Assembly: GCF_001298735.1 (NCBI RefSeq)
Contig: NZ_CYSP01000006.1
Location: 124,001 to 188,000 of the forward strand
Reading direction: 5' to 3'
DNA: 64,000 nt
Origin: Propionispora sp. 2/2-37
GTDB taxonomy: Bacteria; Bacillota; Negativicutes; Propionisporales; Propionisporaceae
Below the pieces are notes generated by a model. It saw nothing but the letters and a program-made list of their open reading frames with translations. It was not told the DNA's origin and did no database searches. The translations under genes and the position numbers were made by a program. This document shows positions 1 through 9,925 of this stretch, in pieces. Every line of letters begins with the position of its first letter. Positions within the stretch are counted from its first letter, which is position 1.

Positions 1-213
1 AACCCGGTAGATTAGTTTTGGACGTAAACATATATTGATTTCATTCTTAGCCGCTGCCAGCATATGCCCCTGCCTACGTAATTTATTATACTCCTTTGCT
101 ATTTTTATATTAATATATTATATTACGAAGAAGGATTAGCTTTACAAGTTTTTCCGGACAATTGATTGGTAGTGAAAGGCAGCGTGTTTATAATACCGTG
201 GAGCCGCAACGGA

Positions 214-261
214 AGGGATATAAAGAGATCCTGCATTTTGGCAGGTTCTCTTTATATCCCT
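214..261 (-). terminator. Long hairpin after the aminotransferase gene
   Basis: Two 21-base arms (214-234 and 241-261) pair with a single T-T mismatch around a 6-base loop. The hairpin abuts the stop codon of the minus-strand aminotransferase. The tail on either strand is not strongly T-rich, so termination is inferred from structure and position. The remaining upstream part (1-213) shows no gene I can support. Confidence 0.6.
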
Positions 262-1556
262 CAAGGAAGAAGTCCTCTTCTTTGTAATTCCTGTTCGGTA
301 CTGACCAGCTGGACACAGAGAACGAATAACTCCATGGCTTGTTGTAATTCCGGCAGAGGTGGCAGTGTAGGTGCAATACGGATATTTTTGTCTTCAGGAT
401 CCCTGCCGTAAGGATAAGTTGAGCCGGCAGCAGTAAGGGTGACACCAGCTTGGGCTGCTTTGGCCACTACCTTCCGAGCACAGCCGGGAAGGGTATCAAA
501 ACTGATAAAATAGCCACCGTTGGGTTTACTCCAGCGAGCGATATGTTTGCTTCCCAGATGAGTTTCTAGCAGAGAAAATACCAAATCGAATTTTGGCTTA
601 ATGATGGCAGCATGACGGCGCATTTGACTTTCTACTCCCGCCAGATCTTTAAAGAAACGGATGTGACGCAATTGATTAAGTTTATCGGGTCCGATGGTCT
701 GCTGCAGCATTTGTTTTTTCAGCCAGTTGATATTGGCTTCACTGGCGCCAACCATAGCAATTCCCGCGCCAGGGAAGCTGACTTTAGAGGTTGAAGCAAA
801 CATAAACACCCGGTCGGGATGACCGGCTTGTTTACAGGCTGTCAGGATATTCAGCAAATGATCCGGAGTATCAGTGAGATGGTGTATGGCATAGGCATTA
901 TCCCAGAAGATTCGAAAATCACCGGCTTTTGCCGGCATGGCAGCCAAGCGCTTCACAACGCTGTCAGAATAAGTTATTCCGGTGGGATTGCTGTATTTGG
1001 GAACACACCAGATCCCTTTGATGCTTTCATCTTGTGCTACCAATTTTTCTACCTGGTCCATGTCCGGACCAGCGGATTGATAATGGATGGTGATCATTTC
1101 AATTCCAAGATATTCACAGATACCAAAATGGCGGTCATAACCAGGGCTGGGACAGAGAAATTTTATTTTAGGATAGTTTTTCCAGGCAGTTTGGCTATCC
1201 GGGAACCCGTGCAAGATGGCGCGGACGATCAAGTCGTGCATTAATGCCAAACTGGAGTTGCCGCTGACAATGATTTCACTGGTTGTGGTTTCTAATATCC
1301 GGGAACATAATTCTTTAGCTTCAGGGATACCGTCAACACCGCCATAATTACGGCAGTCAATACCGTCGGCCGACCGGTAATCAGTTGGTTGTAAACAGTC
1401 AATTAGGCCGGAAGACAGATCTAATTGTTCAGCACAGGGTTTTCCCCGTGACATATCCAGTTTTAATTTTTTATCCTGAAAATTCCGGTAGTTTTGGGAT
1501 AATGTGGCATAATGTTCTTGCAGTTCGGCATCAGCCATCATTTCCAATTGGGTCAT
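261..1556 (-). CDS. PLP-dependent aminotransferase, class I (AspT-like)
   Basis: Cytosolic PLP enzyme of 431 residues that should move an amino group between an amino acid and a 2-oxo acid. The fold-type I landmarks are visible: YSNPTG near residues 188-193, WDNAYAIHH near 218-226 (PLP-binding Asp219) and the Schiff-base lysine K258 in STSKVSFPGAG. The N-terminus with DMSRGKP, and the overall length, fit the unusual class-I branch annotated as aspartate aminotransferase (Pfam Asp_aminotransf), not the classical 390-residue AspC. Substrate is not settled by sequence; aspartate is the family guess. It stands alone, divergent from recQ across about 210 bases, and ends in a hairpin. Confidence 0.85.
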   Translation of the reverse strand: MTQLEMMADAELQEHYATLSQNYRNFQDKKLKLDMSRGKPCAEQLDLSSGLIDCLQPTDYRSADGIDCRNYGGVDGIPEAKELCSRILETTTSEIIVSGNSSLALMHDLIVRAILHGFPDSQTAWKNYPKIKFLCPSPGYDRHFGICEYLGIEMITIHYQSAGPDMDQVEKLVAQDESIKGIWCVPKYSNPTGITYSDSVVKRLAAMPAKAGDFRIFWDNAYAIHHLTDTPDHLLNILTACKQAGHPDRVFMFASTSKVSFPGAGIAMVGASEANINWLKKQMLQQTIGPDKLNQLRHIRFFKDLAGVESQMRRHAAIIKPKFDLVFSLLETHLGSKHIARWSKPNGGYFISFDTLPGCARKVVAKAAQAGVTLTAAGSTYPYGRDPEDKNIRIAPTLPPLPELQQAMELFVLCVQLVSTEQELQRRGLLP

Positions 1557-1766
1557 TTTACATCGCGCTCCTTTTTATCCTTTTCCATTATACGCGACTT
1601 AACGAAATTCAGGCAACAGGTAGAGCTGAAAAAAATCAAGTATCTTGTATTCACCACACAAAAAGCGCAATGCGGAAAGGCACCTTCGAAGATGGGGAAG
1701 CTGCAGGATTTTAATAATCGCATTTCGAATGTAATATAGTAGTATAATTTGACAGAGGAGAGCAAT

Positions 1767-3896
1767 ATGTTAACTCAGGCACGGAATATATTGCAACAGT
1801 ATTACGGATATCCGGAGTTTCGTCCGGGACAGGCCGATATCATTGACAGCTTATTGCGCGGGAGGGATACCTTGGCGATTATGCCGACAGGTGCAGGAAA
1901 ATCGCTATGTTTTCAAATTCCGGCTTTATTATTTTCGGGAATTACAGTGGTCATTTCCCCATTGATTTCCTTAATGAAAGATCAGGTGGATTCTCTTTCC
2001 TCCCTGGGCATCGCGGCTGCTTTTATTAACAGTTCGTTGTCGGCAGGAGAGGTGAATGAGCGACTATATCAGGTTAGGCAAAAAAGGTATAAGATACTGT
2101 ATATCGCACCGGAACGCTTGGCGTCCGAGTCTTTTCAGAAGACGCTTTACTCTTTGCCCATCTCGCTGATTGCCGTTGATGAGGCACATTGTGTTTCTCA
2201 GTGGGGGCATGATTTTCGTCCCAGCTACCGCATGATCAGCAGTTTTATTTCCGGGTTGCCTAACCGTCCAGTTGTCGGTGCCTTTACGGCTACGGCTACG
2301 GAGCAGGTAAAAAGAGATATTGTCGATCTGATGGAATTACAAAGTCCCGCTTTATTTTTTACGGGCTTTGACCGGCCAAACCTTTCATTTACTGTGCTAA
2401 AAGGAGAAAATAAGCAGCAGTTTATCAGCCGATATATTGCGCAGCACCCCGGACAGTCGGGCATTATTTATGCGGCTACGCGTAATGAAGTGGAGAATAT
2501 CTGTGATTTTCTTAATAAAAGCGGTTATCACGCCGGAAAATACCATGCCGGTTTACCGGATGAAGAGCGAAAACGCAGTCAGGAATTGTTTATTCATGAT
2601 GATATCCGCATTATGGTTGCAACCAATGCGTTTGGTATGGGAATTGACAAACCGGATGTACGTTATGTAATCCACTATAATATGCCGAAAAACATGGAAT
2701 CTTATTATCAGGAAGCCGGCAGGGCCGGACGGGACGGCGACGAGGCAGAGTGCGTTTTGTTGTTTGGGGCTCAGGACCCTCTTTTGCAAAAATATTTAAT
2801 TGAACAATCCGTTGAGGATCAGGAGCGAAAACATGCGGAATTTGGCAAGCTGCAATCCATGGTAGACTATTGCCATACCCCGGAATGCCTGCGCGGCTAT
2901 ATTTTGAAGTATTTTGGCGATAAACCCGTTGGAGCGGAATGCGGCCATTGCGGGAACTGCAACAGCGATATGGAAATGACGAATATTACCATTGAAGCGC
3001 AAAAGATATTTTCTTGTGTGTTAAGGGTTAAAGAACGTTTTGGAATATCCTTGATTGCCGATGTGCTGAAAGGCGCTAAAAATAAAAAGGTCATACAGCA
3101 GCGGGGCGATACTCTTTCCGTCTACGGGATTATGAAGGAATATTCTCTGCAGGATATCAAGGACATGATCAACCGGCTTATTGCTACTGAATATCTGTAT
3201 TTGACGGAGAGTCAGTATCCTGTGGTTAAAATGACGGGTAAAGGTTTAACTGTTTTGCAACACCGGGAAGAAGTATGGCAAAAGGTTCCCCGTCAATCGA
3301 GGGAGAAAATTGTGGAAGATGCACTGTTTACAGCTCTGCGTAAATTACGCAAAAAGCTAGCCGATCAGGATAAAGTACCGCCATATGTAGTATTTGCCGA
3401 TAGTACGCTCAGGGAGATGAGTGCGAAGATTCCGCTTGATGAAGCAGGATTACGGGCGATTAAAGGAGTCGGAGAAACCAAGCTGGAACGTTATGGACAA
3501 GCATTTTTGCAGGTAATACGGGAATATGCCGACGAACATGGGCTGCCGTTGCAAGCTTCTTCGGCAATACAGCCTGTGGCGGCAATACCGAAGAAAGAAA
3601 TACCCAGCCATGAAATCACGCTGCAATTGTATCAAAGAGGGTGTTCGTTGGAGGAAATTGCTCAAGAACGGAATTTAAAAGTCATAACAGTGCAGGACCA
3701 TCTTGTACGCTGCAGCCGGGAGGGGCATGTTGTAAACTGGGATCCCTTGATTCCTTCGCAGCAAGAAGAATTAGTATTGAAGGCCATTCAACAATTGGGC
3801 ACAGACAGGCTAAAACCGCTCAAAGAAGCACTTCCGGACGAGATTGATTATACTACCATCAAAGCGGTAATCTGTAAGCATTGCGGTCAGATATAA
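1767..3896 (+). CDS. recQ: ATP-dependent DNA helicase RecQ
   Basis: 3'-5' superfamily 2 helicase for recombination and fork repair, 709 residues. Visible in order: Walker A TGAGKS near residue 45, DEAH box in [15 protein letters not shown] near 135, arginine-finger motif [10 protein letters not shown] near 320, the RecQ zinc cluster (CHTPEC, then CGHCGNC near 365-395), an RQC winged helix and an HRDC-like domain near 510-590. The last ~90 residues add a helix-turn-helix-like tail ([16 protein letters not shown]) as seen on long Firmicutes RecQ proteins. A TTG at 1749 is in frame, but the ATG at 1767 has GAGGAG six bases upstream and is preferred. Confidence 0.95.
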   Translation: MLTQARNILQQYYGYPEFRPGQADIIDSLLRGRDTLAIMPTGAGKSLCFQIPALLFSGITVVISPLISLMKDQVDSLSSLGIAAAFINSSLSAGEVNERLYQVRQKRYKILYIAPERLASESFQKTLYSLPISLIAVDEAHCVSQWGHDFRPSYRMISSFISGLPNRPVVGAFTATATEQVKRDIVDLMELQSPALFFTGFDRPNLSFTVLKGENKQQFISRYIAQHPGQSGIIYAATRNEVENICDFLNKSGYHAGKYHAGLPDEERKRSQELFIHDDIRIMVATNAFGMGIDKPDVRYVIHYNMPKNMESYYQEAGRAGRDGDEAECVLLFGAQDPLLQKYLIEQSVEDQERKHAEFGKLQSMVDYCHTPECLRGYILKYFGDKPVGAECGHCGNCNSDMEMTNITIEAQKIFSCVLRVKERFGISLIADVLKGAKNKKVIQQRGDTLSVYGIMKEYSLQDIKDMINRLIATEYLYLTESQYPVVKMTGKGLTVLQHREEVWQKVPRQSREKIVEDALFTALRKLRKKLADQDKVPPYVVFADSTLREMSAKIPLDEAGLRAIKGVGETKLERYGQAFLQVIREYADEHGLPLQASSAIQPVAAIPKKEIPSHEITLQLYQRGCSLEEIAQERNLKVITVQDHLVRCSREGHVVNWDPLIPSQQEELVLKAIQQLGTDRLKPLKEALPDEIDYTTIKAVICKHCGQI

Positions 3897-3937
3897 CAAG
3901 GCCCTTCCCGATTTCAGCATAGCCGGGAAGGGCCTTG
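3897..3937. terminator. Bidirectional terminator between recQ and ktrA
   Basis: Perfect 14-base-pair hairpin (3897-3910 with 3924-3937), GC-rich, lying between two convergent genes. The T-tract is weak on both sides, but position and stem strength support a shared terminator. Confidence 0.8.
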
Positions 3938-3956
3938 CATTAACAGCTGTGTTGGT

Positions 3957-4613
3957 TTATTGATTTTCCAATTCATGGATATCCTTATTATCACCCATGA
4001 CAATAAGGATGTCTTTTTCCAGGATCATATCATTGGCCATTGGAGTAGCAATAATTTTATTGTTGCGCTTAATGGCCAATACATTAATTCTATATTTGGC
4101 GCGAAGGTTAGCTTCCAGCAGAGTTTTGTTGATAACTTTAGCAGGGGCGGTAATTTCCAGGATGCTGATTTCCGGTGAAAGTTCGATAAAATCCAGAATG
4201 GTAGTGGATACAAGACTGTGCGCAACACGCTGTCCCATTTCCCGTTCGGGATAGACCACGCGGTCTGCCCCGATTTTTTCCAGCATGCGGCCGTGTAAAT
4301 GGTTTTGCGCTTTGGCAACAACATATTTAATCCCTAATTCTTTTACTAATAGGGTTGTCATTACATTATCTTGCAGATCACCGCCAATCGCGATGATAAC
4401 ACAGTCAAAATTTCGTATACCAATTGCTTTTAGGACACTTTCGTCGGTGGAATCCCCTTGGATTACATGGGTAAACGAATCACTGTATTTTTGCACTTTA
4501 CTTTCATCTTTGTCCAATGCCAGGACTTCATGCCCTAATTTTTCCAGAGTGGACGCCAGGCTGGTGCCAAAACGCCCCAGGCCGATTACTGCGAATTGTC
4601 TGATTTGGCTCAT
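3957..4613 (-). CDS. ktrA: Potassium uptake regulatory subunit (RCK/TrkA-N protein)
   Basis: Cytoplasmic gating ring of a KtrAB/TrkAH potassium transporter. The 218-residue protein opens with a Rossmann nucleotide-binding motif (VIGLGRFGTSLA) followed by LDKDE, which typically binds the adenine nucleotide ribose, and ends in a TrkA-C domain (ITAPAKVINKTLLEANLRAKY onward in pieces). A GTG at 4622 is in frame but overlaps the AGGTG ribosome site; the ATG at 4613 is the better start. It directly follows ktrB with an essentially zero gap, so the pair is translated from one message. Confidence 0.92.
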   Translation of the reverse strand: MSQIRQFAVIGLGRFGTSLASTLEKLGHEVLALDKDESKVQKYSDSFTHVIQGDSTDESVLKAIGIRNFDCVIIAIGGDLQDNVMTTLLVKELGIKYVVAKAQNHLHGRMLEKIGADRVVYPEREMGQRVAHSLVSTTILDFIELSPEISILEITAPAKVINKTLLEANLRAKYRINVLAIKRNNKIIATPMANDMILEKDILIVMGDNKDIHELENQ

Positions 4614-4622
4614 ATATATCAC

Positions 4623-5969
4623 CTAACCTATGATGATTTTTCCATTAGGATATTTGATCAAGTGGTTTTTTGAACGGAGTACTATGGCCAGCGCCAAAGT
4701 GACAGGACCAACCCTGCCGGCAAACATAGCTATCATAAGACCAAGTTTTCCGGTTACGGTCAATGATGGTGTGATTCCAGTTGTCAAGCCCACTGTGCCA
4801 AAGGCTGAGACCACTTCAAACAGGATGTGAAGAAAAGGAACGGATTCGCTGATACTGAGGAGCATAGTAATGCAAACAATGAAAATGCCGGAGATAAAAA
4901 TAATAGCAAAGGCTTTATAGATAACGGAGGGCGGAATTTGGCGTTCAAAAGCAACTGTCTGCTCCTTGCCGGTTAGTAAGGACCAAACGGCGACAATAAC
5001 CACACCGAATGTTGTGGTTTTGATGCCGCCGCCTGTTGATCCGGGAGAGGCTCCGACAAACATGAGTATAATGGTGACAAACAGGGACGCATGAGTCATG
5101 CCGGCAATATCTATCGTGTTATAACCCGCTGTTCGGGGAGTGATGGATTGAAACAGGCTGGCTAATAGTTTATTGCCTGTACTTAACTCTCCCAGCGTAA
5201 CCGGATTGTTAAATTCCAGCAGCAAGATAGACAGAAAGCCTGTAACTAAGAGAGCCGCATTGGTCACTAACACGATTTTAGTATGAAATTGCAGTTTATA
5301 AAAAGATTGGAAGCGCCACAAATCAGCTAAAACACCAAAACCCAGCCCGCCCAGCAGAATTAAGAGCATAATGGTGATATTAACCGTTACATCGTCCACG
5401 TAGCCTGTAAGACTTCGAAAATTGCCAAACAGGTCAAAGCCGGCATTGCAAAAAGCGGAGATGGCATGCCAGTAGCCGTAGTAGATGCCCTGTAGGCCAA
5501 ATTCCGGATACCAGTTAATGGCTAGCAAGGTGCCGCCGATAAATTCAATTAATAATGTAATTTTTACTACGTAGAGTGTCAGGCGAACGACACCGGCAAG
5601 AGAAAGTTGATTTAAGGCTTCCTGCATGATAATACGTTCTTTGAGATGGATCTTCTTTCCAATTAATAAGGAAAGCAGGGTGGTTACCGTCATAATGCCG
5701 AGGGCCCCGAGCTGGATGAGCAATAAAATGATGATTTGGCCAAACAAGGTAAAATGTGTACCGGTATCGACAACAACCAAACCAGTAACACATACAGCCG
5801 AAGTGGCGGTGAAAAGTGCATCCAGAAAGCTTAACGGCTGACCGGTAGAAGCAACCGGAAGCATTAAAAGAAAGGCGCCGAGCAAAATCAGTCCGAAAAA
5901 ACCGGAAACCAGAATCTGATAAGAGGTTAAGCGGAATTGATTCGCACTTAGTATGGAGTATTTGGGCAT
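4623..5969 (-). CDS. ktrB: Potassium transporter membrane subunit, TrkH/KtrB family
   Basis: Integral membrane K+ (often Na+-coupled) channel-like subunit of 448 residues. Four selectivity-filter regions can be read: TSAVCVTGLVVVDTG, SAFCNAGFDLFG, ITPRTAGYNTIDI and SAFGTVGLTTGITP, the fourfold MPM repeat of the SKT superfamily. The gene precedes ktrA in one operon, and the two proteins form the usual membrane plus RCK-ring complex. Length agrees with KtrB (about 445-450). KtrB fits better than TrkH because of the short N-terminus. Confidence 0.93.
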   Translation of the reverse strand: MPKYSILSANQFRLTSYQILVSGFFGLILLGAFLLMLPVASTGQPLSFLDALFTATSAVCVTGLVVVDTGTHFTLFGQIIILLLIQLGALGIMTVTTLLSLLIGKKIHLKERIIMQEALNQLSLAGVVRLTLYVVKITLLIEFIGGTLLAINWYPEFGLQGIYYGYWHAISAFCNAGFDLFGNFRSLTGYVDDVTVNITIMLLILLGGLGFGVLADLWRFQSFYKLQFHTKIVLVTNAALLVTGFLSILLLEFNNPVTLGELSTGNKLLASLFQSITPRTAGYNTIDIAGMTHASLFVTIILMFVGASPGSTGGGIKTTTFGVVIVAVWSLLTGKEQTVAFERQIPPSVIYKAFAIIFISGIFIVCITMLLSISESVPFLHILFEVVSAFGTVGLTTGITPSLTVTGKLGLMIAMFAGRVGPVTLALAIVLRSKNHLIKYPNGKIIIG

Positions 5970-6124
5970 TTTAAACCTATCTCCTAAAATACAAATTAAT
6001 TAATAGAAAATAGTATAGAATTTTCTATTTGTCCAACGCTTGGAATAGTGTATCACAAATGGAGAGGAAAGTCGACAGATATGTAGCTTCTATCATCTTT
6101 TTAGAGACGATAACTTATGTCACT

Positions 6125-7246
6125 TTATTCTAGAAGATCAATAGCTGTCATGGCCATGGCTTTGGCGCCGACCAGGATGCGCTCCTGAGCATAGGGAGAA
6201 CCGGCAGCCGCGGCAAATTCCGGCGTGTGCGCGGAAAGCTGACTGCCGATGGCGATGTCCGGATGGAGCGTGGGGGTAGCGTGGCTGACATTGCCGACAT
6301 CCGTAGAACCGTCAGCATCGTTGTTCTTTAACAACGTAACCGGTTCCTGGAGAAGAGCCATATTATTTTGAAAAAACCGCATAAGCTTTTTATCATTAAT
6401 TAACTCTTTAAACAGCGGTTCATAATGAATGGTAGCCACTCTGGTACCGGTGGATAGGGCGACCCCCTCGGCCAAGCGGCGGACAGCCGGCAGGACTGTT
6501 TCCTCTAGATATTGAGCAGATAAGGCCCGGATGGTAAATTTCGCTTCGGCTTCGGCAGGGACTATGTTGGGTACAGTTCCCCCTTTGGTGATGATTCCTG
6601 CCAGAATGGTTTCCTGAGTAAAGGTCTGGCCCAGCAGCTTCATGCCGTTATAAAACATCAGCAAGGCATCCAACGCATTATTTCCTTTATCGGTTTTACT
6701 GGCAACGTGCGCCGGACGGCCGTGAAAAGTTACCTTTAACGGGTGAGTGGCATAGGAGGAGCCGCCCAGTGTATTCCTGTCTGCCGGATGGACGATCAGT
6801 GCTGCGGTTAATTCGTTAAACACGCCGTCTTGTGCCATGCTGACTTTGGCGCCGCTTGTTTCTTCCGCCGGGCAGCCAATCAGATAAGAAACGGCATTCT
6901 CTTGAGCGACGGCGGCAAAAGCAACTGCTGCTCCGAAACTCATGGCGGCAATTAAATTGTGGCCGCAGGCGTGCCCTAGTTCCGGTAGAGCGTCGTATTC
7001 GGCTAAAAAGGCAATTTTAGGACCGTTGCTTCCCTTCCTGGCAATAAAAGCCGTTTCATAACCGCTGATGTTTTGGCTTACTGTGAAGCCATGTTGTTTG
7101 ATCGCGTTGATCAGACGGCCGGACGCCAGGTATTCCTGCTGTCCCAGTTCCGGATTTTGGTGTAAAAACAGGCTGATGCCGCTGAGCGTTGGTGCCAGTT
7201 GATCAATAATGGAGATCACTTGCTGTTTTAACAGTTGTTTATTCAT
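6125..7246 (-). CDS. M20 family amidohydrolase / metallopeptidase
   Basis: Cytosolic metal-dependent amidohydrolase of 373 residues. The metal site is visible as GHACGHN near residue 92 and CPAEETSGAK near 125; a lid-domain segment follows with FHGRPAHVA near 175. This is the AbgB/hippurate-hydrolase-like branch, which removes acyl or amino-acyl groups from dipeptides and N-acyl amino acids. It is the last gene of the peptide-import operon, 18 bases after the LD-carboxypeptidase, so its probable job is final cleavage of an imported peptide. The substrate is an inference. Confidence 0.85.
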   Translation of the reverse strand: MNKQLLKQQVISIIDQLAPTLSGISLFLHQNPELGQQEYLASGRLINAIKQHGFTVSQNISGYETAFIARKGSNGPKIAFLAEYDALPELGHACGHNLIAAMSFGAAVAFAAVAQENAVSYLIGCPAEETSGAKVSMAQDGVFNELTAALIVHPADRNTLGGSSYATHPLKVTFHGRPAHVASKTDKGNNALDALLMFYNGMKLLGQTFTQETILAGIITKGGTVPNIVPAEAEAKFTIRALSAQYLEETVLPAVRRLAEGVALSTGTRVATIHYEPLFKELINDKKLMRFFQNNMALLQEPVTLLKNNDADGSTDVGNVSHATPTLHPDIAIGSQLSAHTPEFAAAAGSPYAQERILVGAKAMAMTAIDLLE

Positions 7247-7264
7247 TAGATGTCCCCCTTTCCT

Positions 7265-8212
7265 TCAATCACTTGTGCCTGTTTCCGTTACTATCAGCCC
7301 GTTTTGTTCCGTATCCAGTATAGCGCTGACTCCCAGCGGAAGAGTCACTTTATCTTCCGTATGGCCGAAATATAATTGATAAAGGACCGGAAGATTAAGG
7401 CCGGACAGTCGGTCTCTCAGTACTTCTTCCACGGTAAAACTGGGCGGAGTGGCTTCGCTGTCGCAGTGAGCGCATACGTCGAAGACAATGCCGGCAGCCT
7501 GCTGAAGTTTTCCGGCCAGCAAGAGTTGAGTCAACAGACGGTCAATACGGTAGGGGGCTTCAGAGACTTCTTCCAGACAAAGGATCTTGCCGTACGTATC
7601 GATTTCATAAGGAGTCCCCAAAGTCGCGGCAACTAAGGTTAGGTTACCGCCGGTTAGACGCCCGGAGGCCTGCCCGGGAGAAATGCAAACGCTCGACAGG
7701 GCTGAAACCGGATTTTTTACCGGTCCTAAGGGTGTATTTTGCAGTATAGCCCGTGAAAAATAATCCCAGGTATATTCAGACAGCCCCTTACTCATATCGG
7801 AGGAAACCATCGGGCCATGAAAGGTGACAAGCCCTGTCCGCTGTCCGATATTGATATGCAGTGCTGTTATGTCACTGTAGCCGATAAAGACCTTGGGATG
7901 GGAGCGAATTAATTCATAATCGATTTTTTCTAAGAGACGCATGGTTCCATAGCCGCCACGCAGGCAGATGATGCCGTCGATAGCAGGGGAAGCAAACATG
8001 TCATTGATGTCTCTGGCGCGAAGAGCATCCGCACCGGATAAATACCCTGCGGTTTGGTTAACCGATATACCGGTTTTTACTGTAAACCCACGTTCTTCCA
8101 GCCAGGCAATTCCCGCGGCCGCCTGATCGGTATCGCCAGGGCTGGCAGGAGCAATAACACCGATCGTGGCTCCGGAGGAAAGCCGTTTGGGTTTAATTGG
8201 GGCTAAATTCAT
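7265..8212 (-). CDS. LD-carboxypeptidase (S66 family, LdcA/MccF-like)
   Basis: Serine peptidase of family S66, 315 residues from the chosen start. The N-terminal GATIGVIAPASPGD, the nucleophile elbow GYSDITAL near residue 110, and the conserved FGHTEDKVTLPLG near the C-terminus (catalytic His) are all present. Members cut the L,D bond before the terminal D-Ala of murein tetrapeptides (LdcA) or act on microcin C-like peptides (MccF). The surrounding peptide importer and beta-lactamase-like hydrolase favour murein peptide recycling. The in-frame reading extends to 8266, but AAGGAG sits 12 bases before the ATG at 8212, which also matches the family N-terminus. Confidence 0.88.
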   Translation of the reverse strand: MNLAPIKPKRLSSGATIGVIAPASPGDTDQAAAGIAWLEERGFTVKTGISVNQTAGYLSGADALRARDINDMFASPAIDGIICLRGGYGTMRLLEKIDYELIRSHPKVFIGYSDITALHINIGQRTGLVTFHGPMVSSDMSKGLSEYTWDYFSRAILQNTPLGPVKNPVSALSSVCISPGQASGRLTGGNLTLVAATLGTPYEIDTYGKILCLEEVSEAPYRIDRLLTQLLLAGKLQQAAGIVFDVCAHCDSEATPPSFTVEEVLRDRLSGLNLPVLYQLYFGHTEDKVTLPLGVSAILDTEQNGLIVTETGTSD

Positions 8213-8298
8213 GATGATAACCACTCCTTGTATAACCAAAGGGATATGCGTACATAAGAACGTCATACCCCTTAGAAAATTTGTGCAATCGATAAATA

Positions 8299-9900
8299 TT
8301 ATTTTTCTATATACGCTGTTTTAAAGTCAGCCAATCCCAGGACGGACCAGAAAAATCCCTTCACATAAGGCTTGGCGACATAAGGCTGTGTAGTATAGTA
8401 AATCGGAATGAGCACGGCATCGTCAAACAAGATTTTTTCAGCATCGTGCATGGTCTGCATCCGGATTTTTTGATCATTGGTGGATTGGGCCTGTTCCAAT
8501 AGCTTGTTATAAGCCGGATTATTGTAGTTTGCATCATTATCAGGGTCCTTAAATACGTCCAGAAAGGTCATAGGATCAGCATAATCGCCGGTCCAGGAGG
8601 CTCTGGCCACCTGAAACTGGCCTTGATTGCGTGCTGTTAAAAATACCTTGGACTCCTGGTTTGCCAGGTTTACGGTTACGCCCAGGTTTTGCTTCCACAT
8701 TTCCTGAATGGCTTCGGCAATGGATTTATGTAATTCGCTGGTATTGAACAAAATGGTTATCGGCGGCAGTCCCCTGCCGTCGGGGAAACCTGCTTCCGTC
8801 AGCAGTTTTTTGGCCTGCTCGGCGTTTTCCACAGCGAAATTGCCGCCTTCTTCGCGAAAATCCTTACCGCTTACCGGATTGATCAGTCCCGGTGCAACCC
8901 AGGAATACGCCGGTTGCTTGCCGCCCTTGACCACATTCTTTATCAGTTCTTCCCGGTTGATGGCCATTGCGAAAGCCTGGCGTACTTTGGGATTGTCAAA
9001 AGGGGCTGCCTGTGTGTTAAATACATAGTAGTAACTGCCGAGAAACGGAGAGATGGTGAGAAGACCTTCTTGCTGCAGGCGGTCATGTTCCACTACCGGC
9101 GGTTCGACCATCATATCGGCCTGATTATTTTCCACCATGGACAACCTGGTTGACTGGGAATCGCTGATGGGCCATTCCATTTTGGCCAGTTTAACGGCGG
9201 CAGCATCCCAATACGTATCACTTTTCGCAAAGTCGATCTGTCCGTTATGCACCCAGTTGCTAATTTTGAAGGGGCCATTACCAATGAGTGTGGCTACGTC
9301 TGCTGCCCAGCCATCCGGATTGGCTGTTACGGTTTTTTCCGGGACCGGGTAGAAGGCATGGAAGGCTGTTAAGTTCAAAAAGTAAGCGGTTGGTTTTTCC
9401 AGGGTTACTTCCAGTGTATGCTCATCAATCGCTTTTACACCCACCGCATTAGCAGTAACTTTTCTTTCGTTATAGGCTTGTGCATTTTTCAGAGGGAACA
9501 GCATATAGGCGTTTTCCGAGGCGAAGTCGGGATTTAAGGCCCGTTTCCAGGCAAATTCGAAATCGCGGGCAGTGACCGGTTCGCCATTCGACCATTTGGC
9601 ATTAGAGCGTAAATGAAAGATATATTTCAGTCCGTCGGAAGAAATATCCCAGCTCTCTGCCACACCCGGAACCGGTTGATCCTTAGCATCCAAACGGGCC
9701 AGTCCCTCAAAAATCTGCAGTTCGACTAAAGATTCCGGGATAGCCGTAGATTTGGCCGGATCCAGGGAAGACGGTTCGGCTTCAAGGGCATATTTGAGTA
9801 TTTGTTCACTGCTGCCGGTTGTCTGGCCACAGCCGGAGGCTAATGTTAACAGCATAGCAGCAGTCAACAGGAGCAGCAAGAGATTTTTGTAGGACATCAT
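8299..9900 (-). CDS. oppA: Oligopeptide ABC transporter substrate-binding lipoprotein
   Basis: Extracytoplasmic solute-binding protein of family 5 (SBP_bac_5), 533 residues. It starts with a lipoprotein signal (hydrophobic stretch, lipobox LASGC with Cys24), followed by the family signature around LEAEPSSLDPAKS. Length matches OppA and DppA proteins. It lies in the middle of the operon with its permeases and ATPases, so it should present peptides to OppBCDF. In an organism with an outer membrane the lipid anchor probably sits on the periplasmic side. Peptide specificity is not readable; the hydrolases alongside hint at wall-derived peptides. Confidence 0.93.
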   Translation of the reverse strand: MMSYKNLLLLLLTAAMLLTLASGCGQTTGSSEQILKYALEAEPSSLDPAKSTAIPESLVELQIFEGLARLDAKDQPVPGVAESWDISSDGLKYIFHLRSNAKWSNGEPVTARDFEFAWKRALNPDFASENAYMLFPLKNAQAYNERKVTANAVGVKAIDEHTLEVTLEKPTAYFLNLTAFHAFYPVPEKTVTANPDGWAADVATLIGNGPFKISNWVHNGQIDFAKSDTYWDAAAVKLAKMEWPISDSQSTRLSMVENNQADMMVEPPVVEHDRLQQEGLLTISPFLGSYYYVFNTQAAPFDNPKVRQAFAMAINREELIKNVVKGGKQPAYSWVAPGLINPVSGKDFREEGGNFAVENAEQAKKLLTEAGFPDGRGLPPITILFNTSELHKSIAEAIQEMWKQNLGVTVNLANQESKVFLTARNQGQFQVARASWTGDYADPMTFLDVFKDPDNDANYNNPAYNKLLEQAQSTNDQKIRMQTMHDAEKILFDDAVLIPIYYTTQPYVAKPYVKGFFWSVLGLADFKTAYIEK

Positions 9901-9925
9901 GAATTCCTCCTAGATTCATCGAATT

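Noticed and set aside
188-1244. Long open frames antisense to the aminotransferase gene
   Set aside because: They lie inside a well-supported coding gene, lack ribosome sites and have no recognisable motifs.
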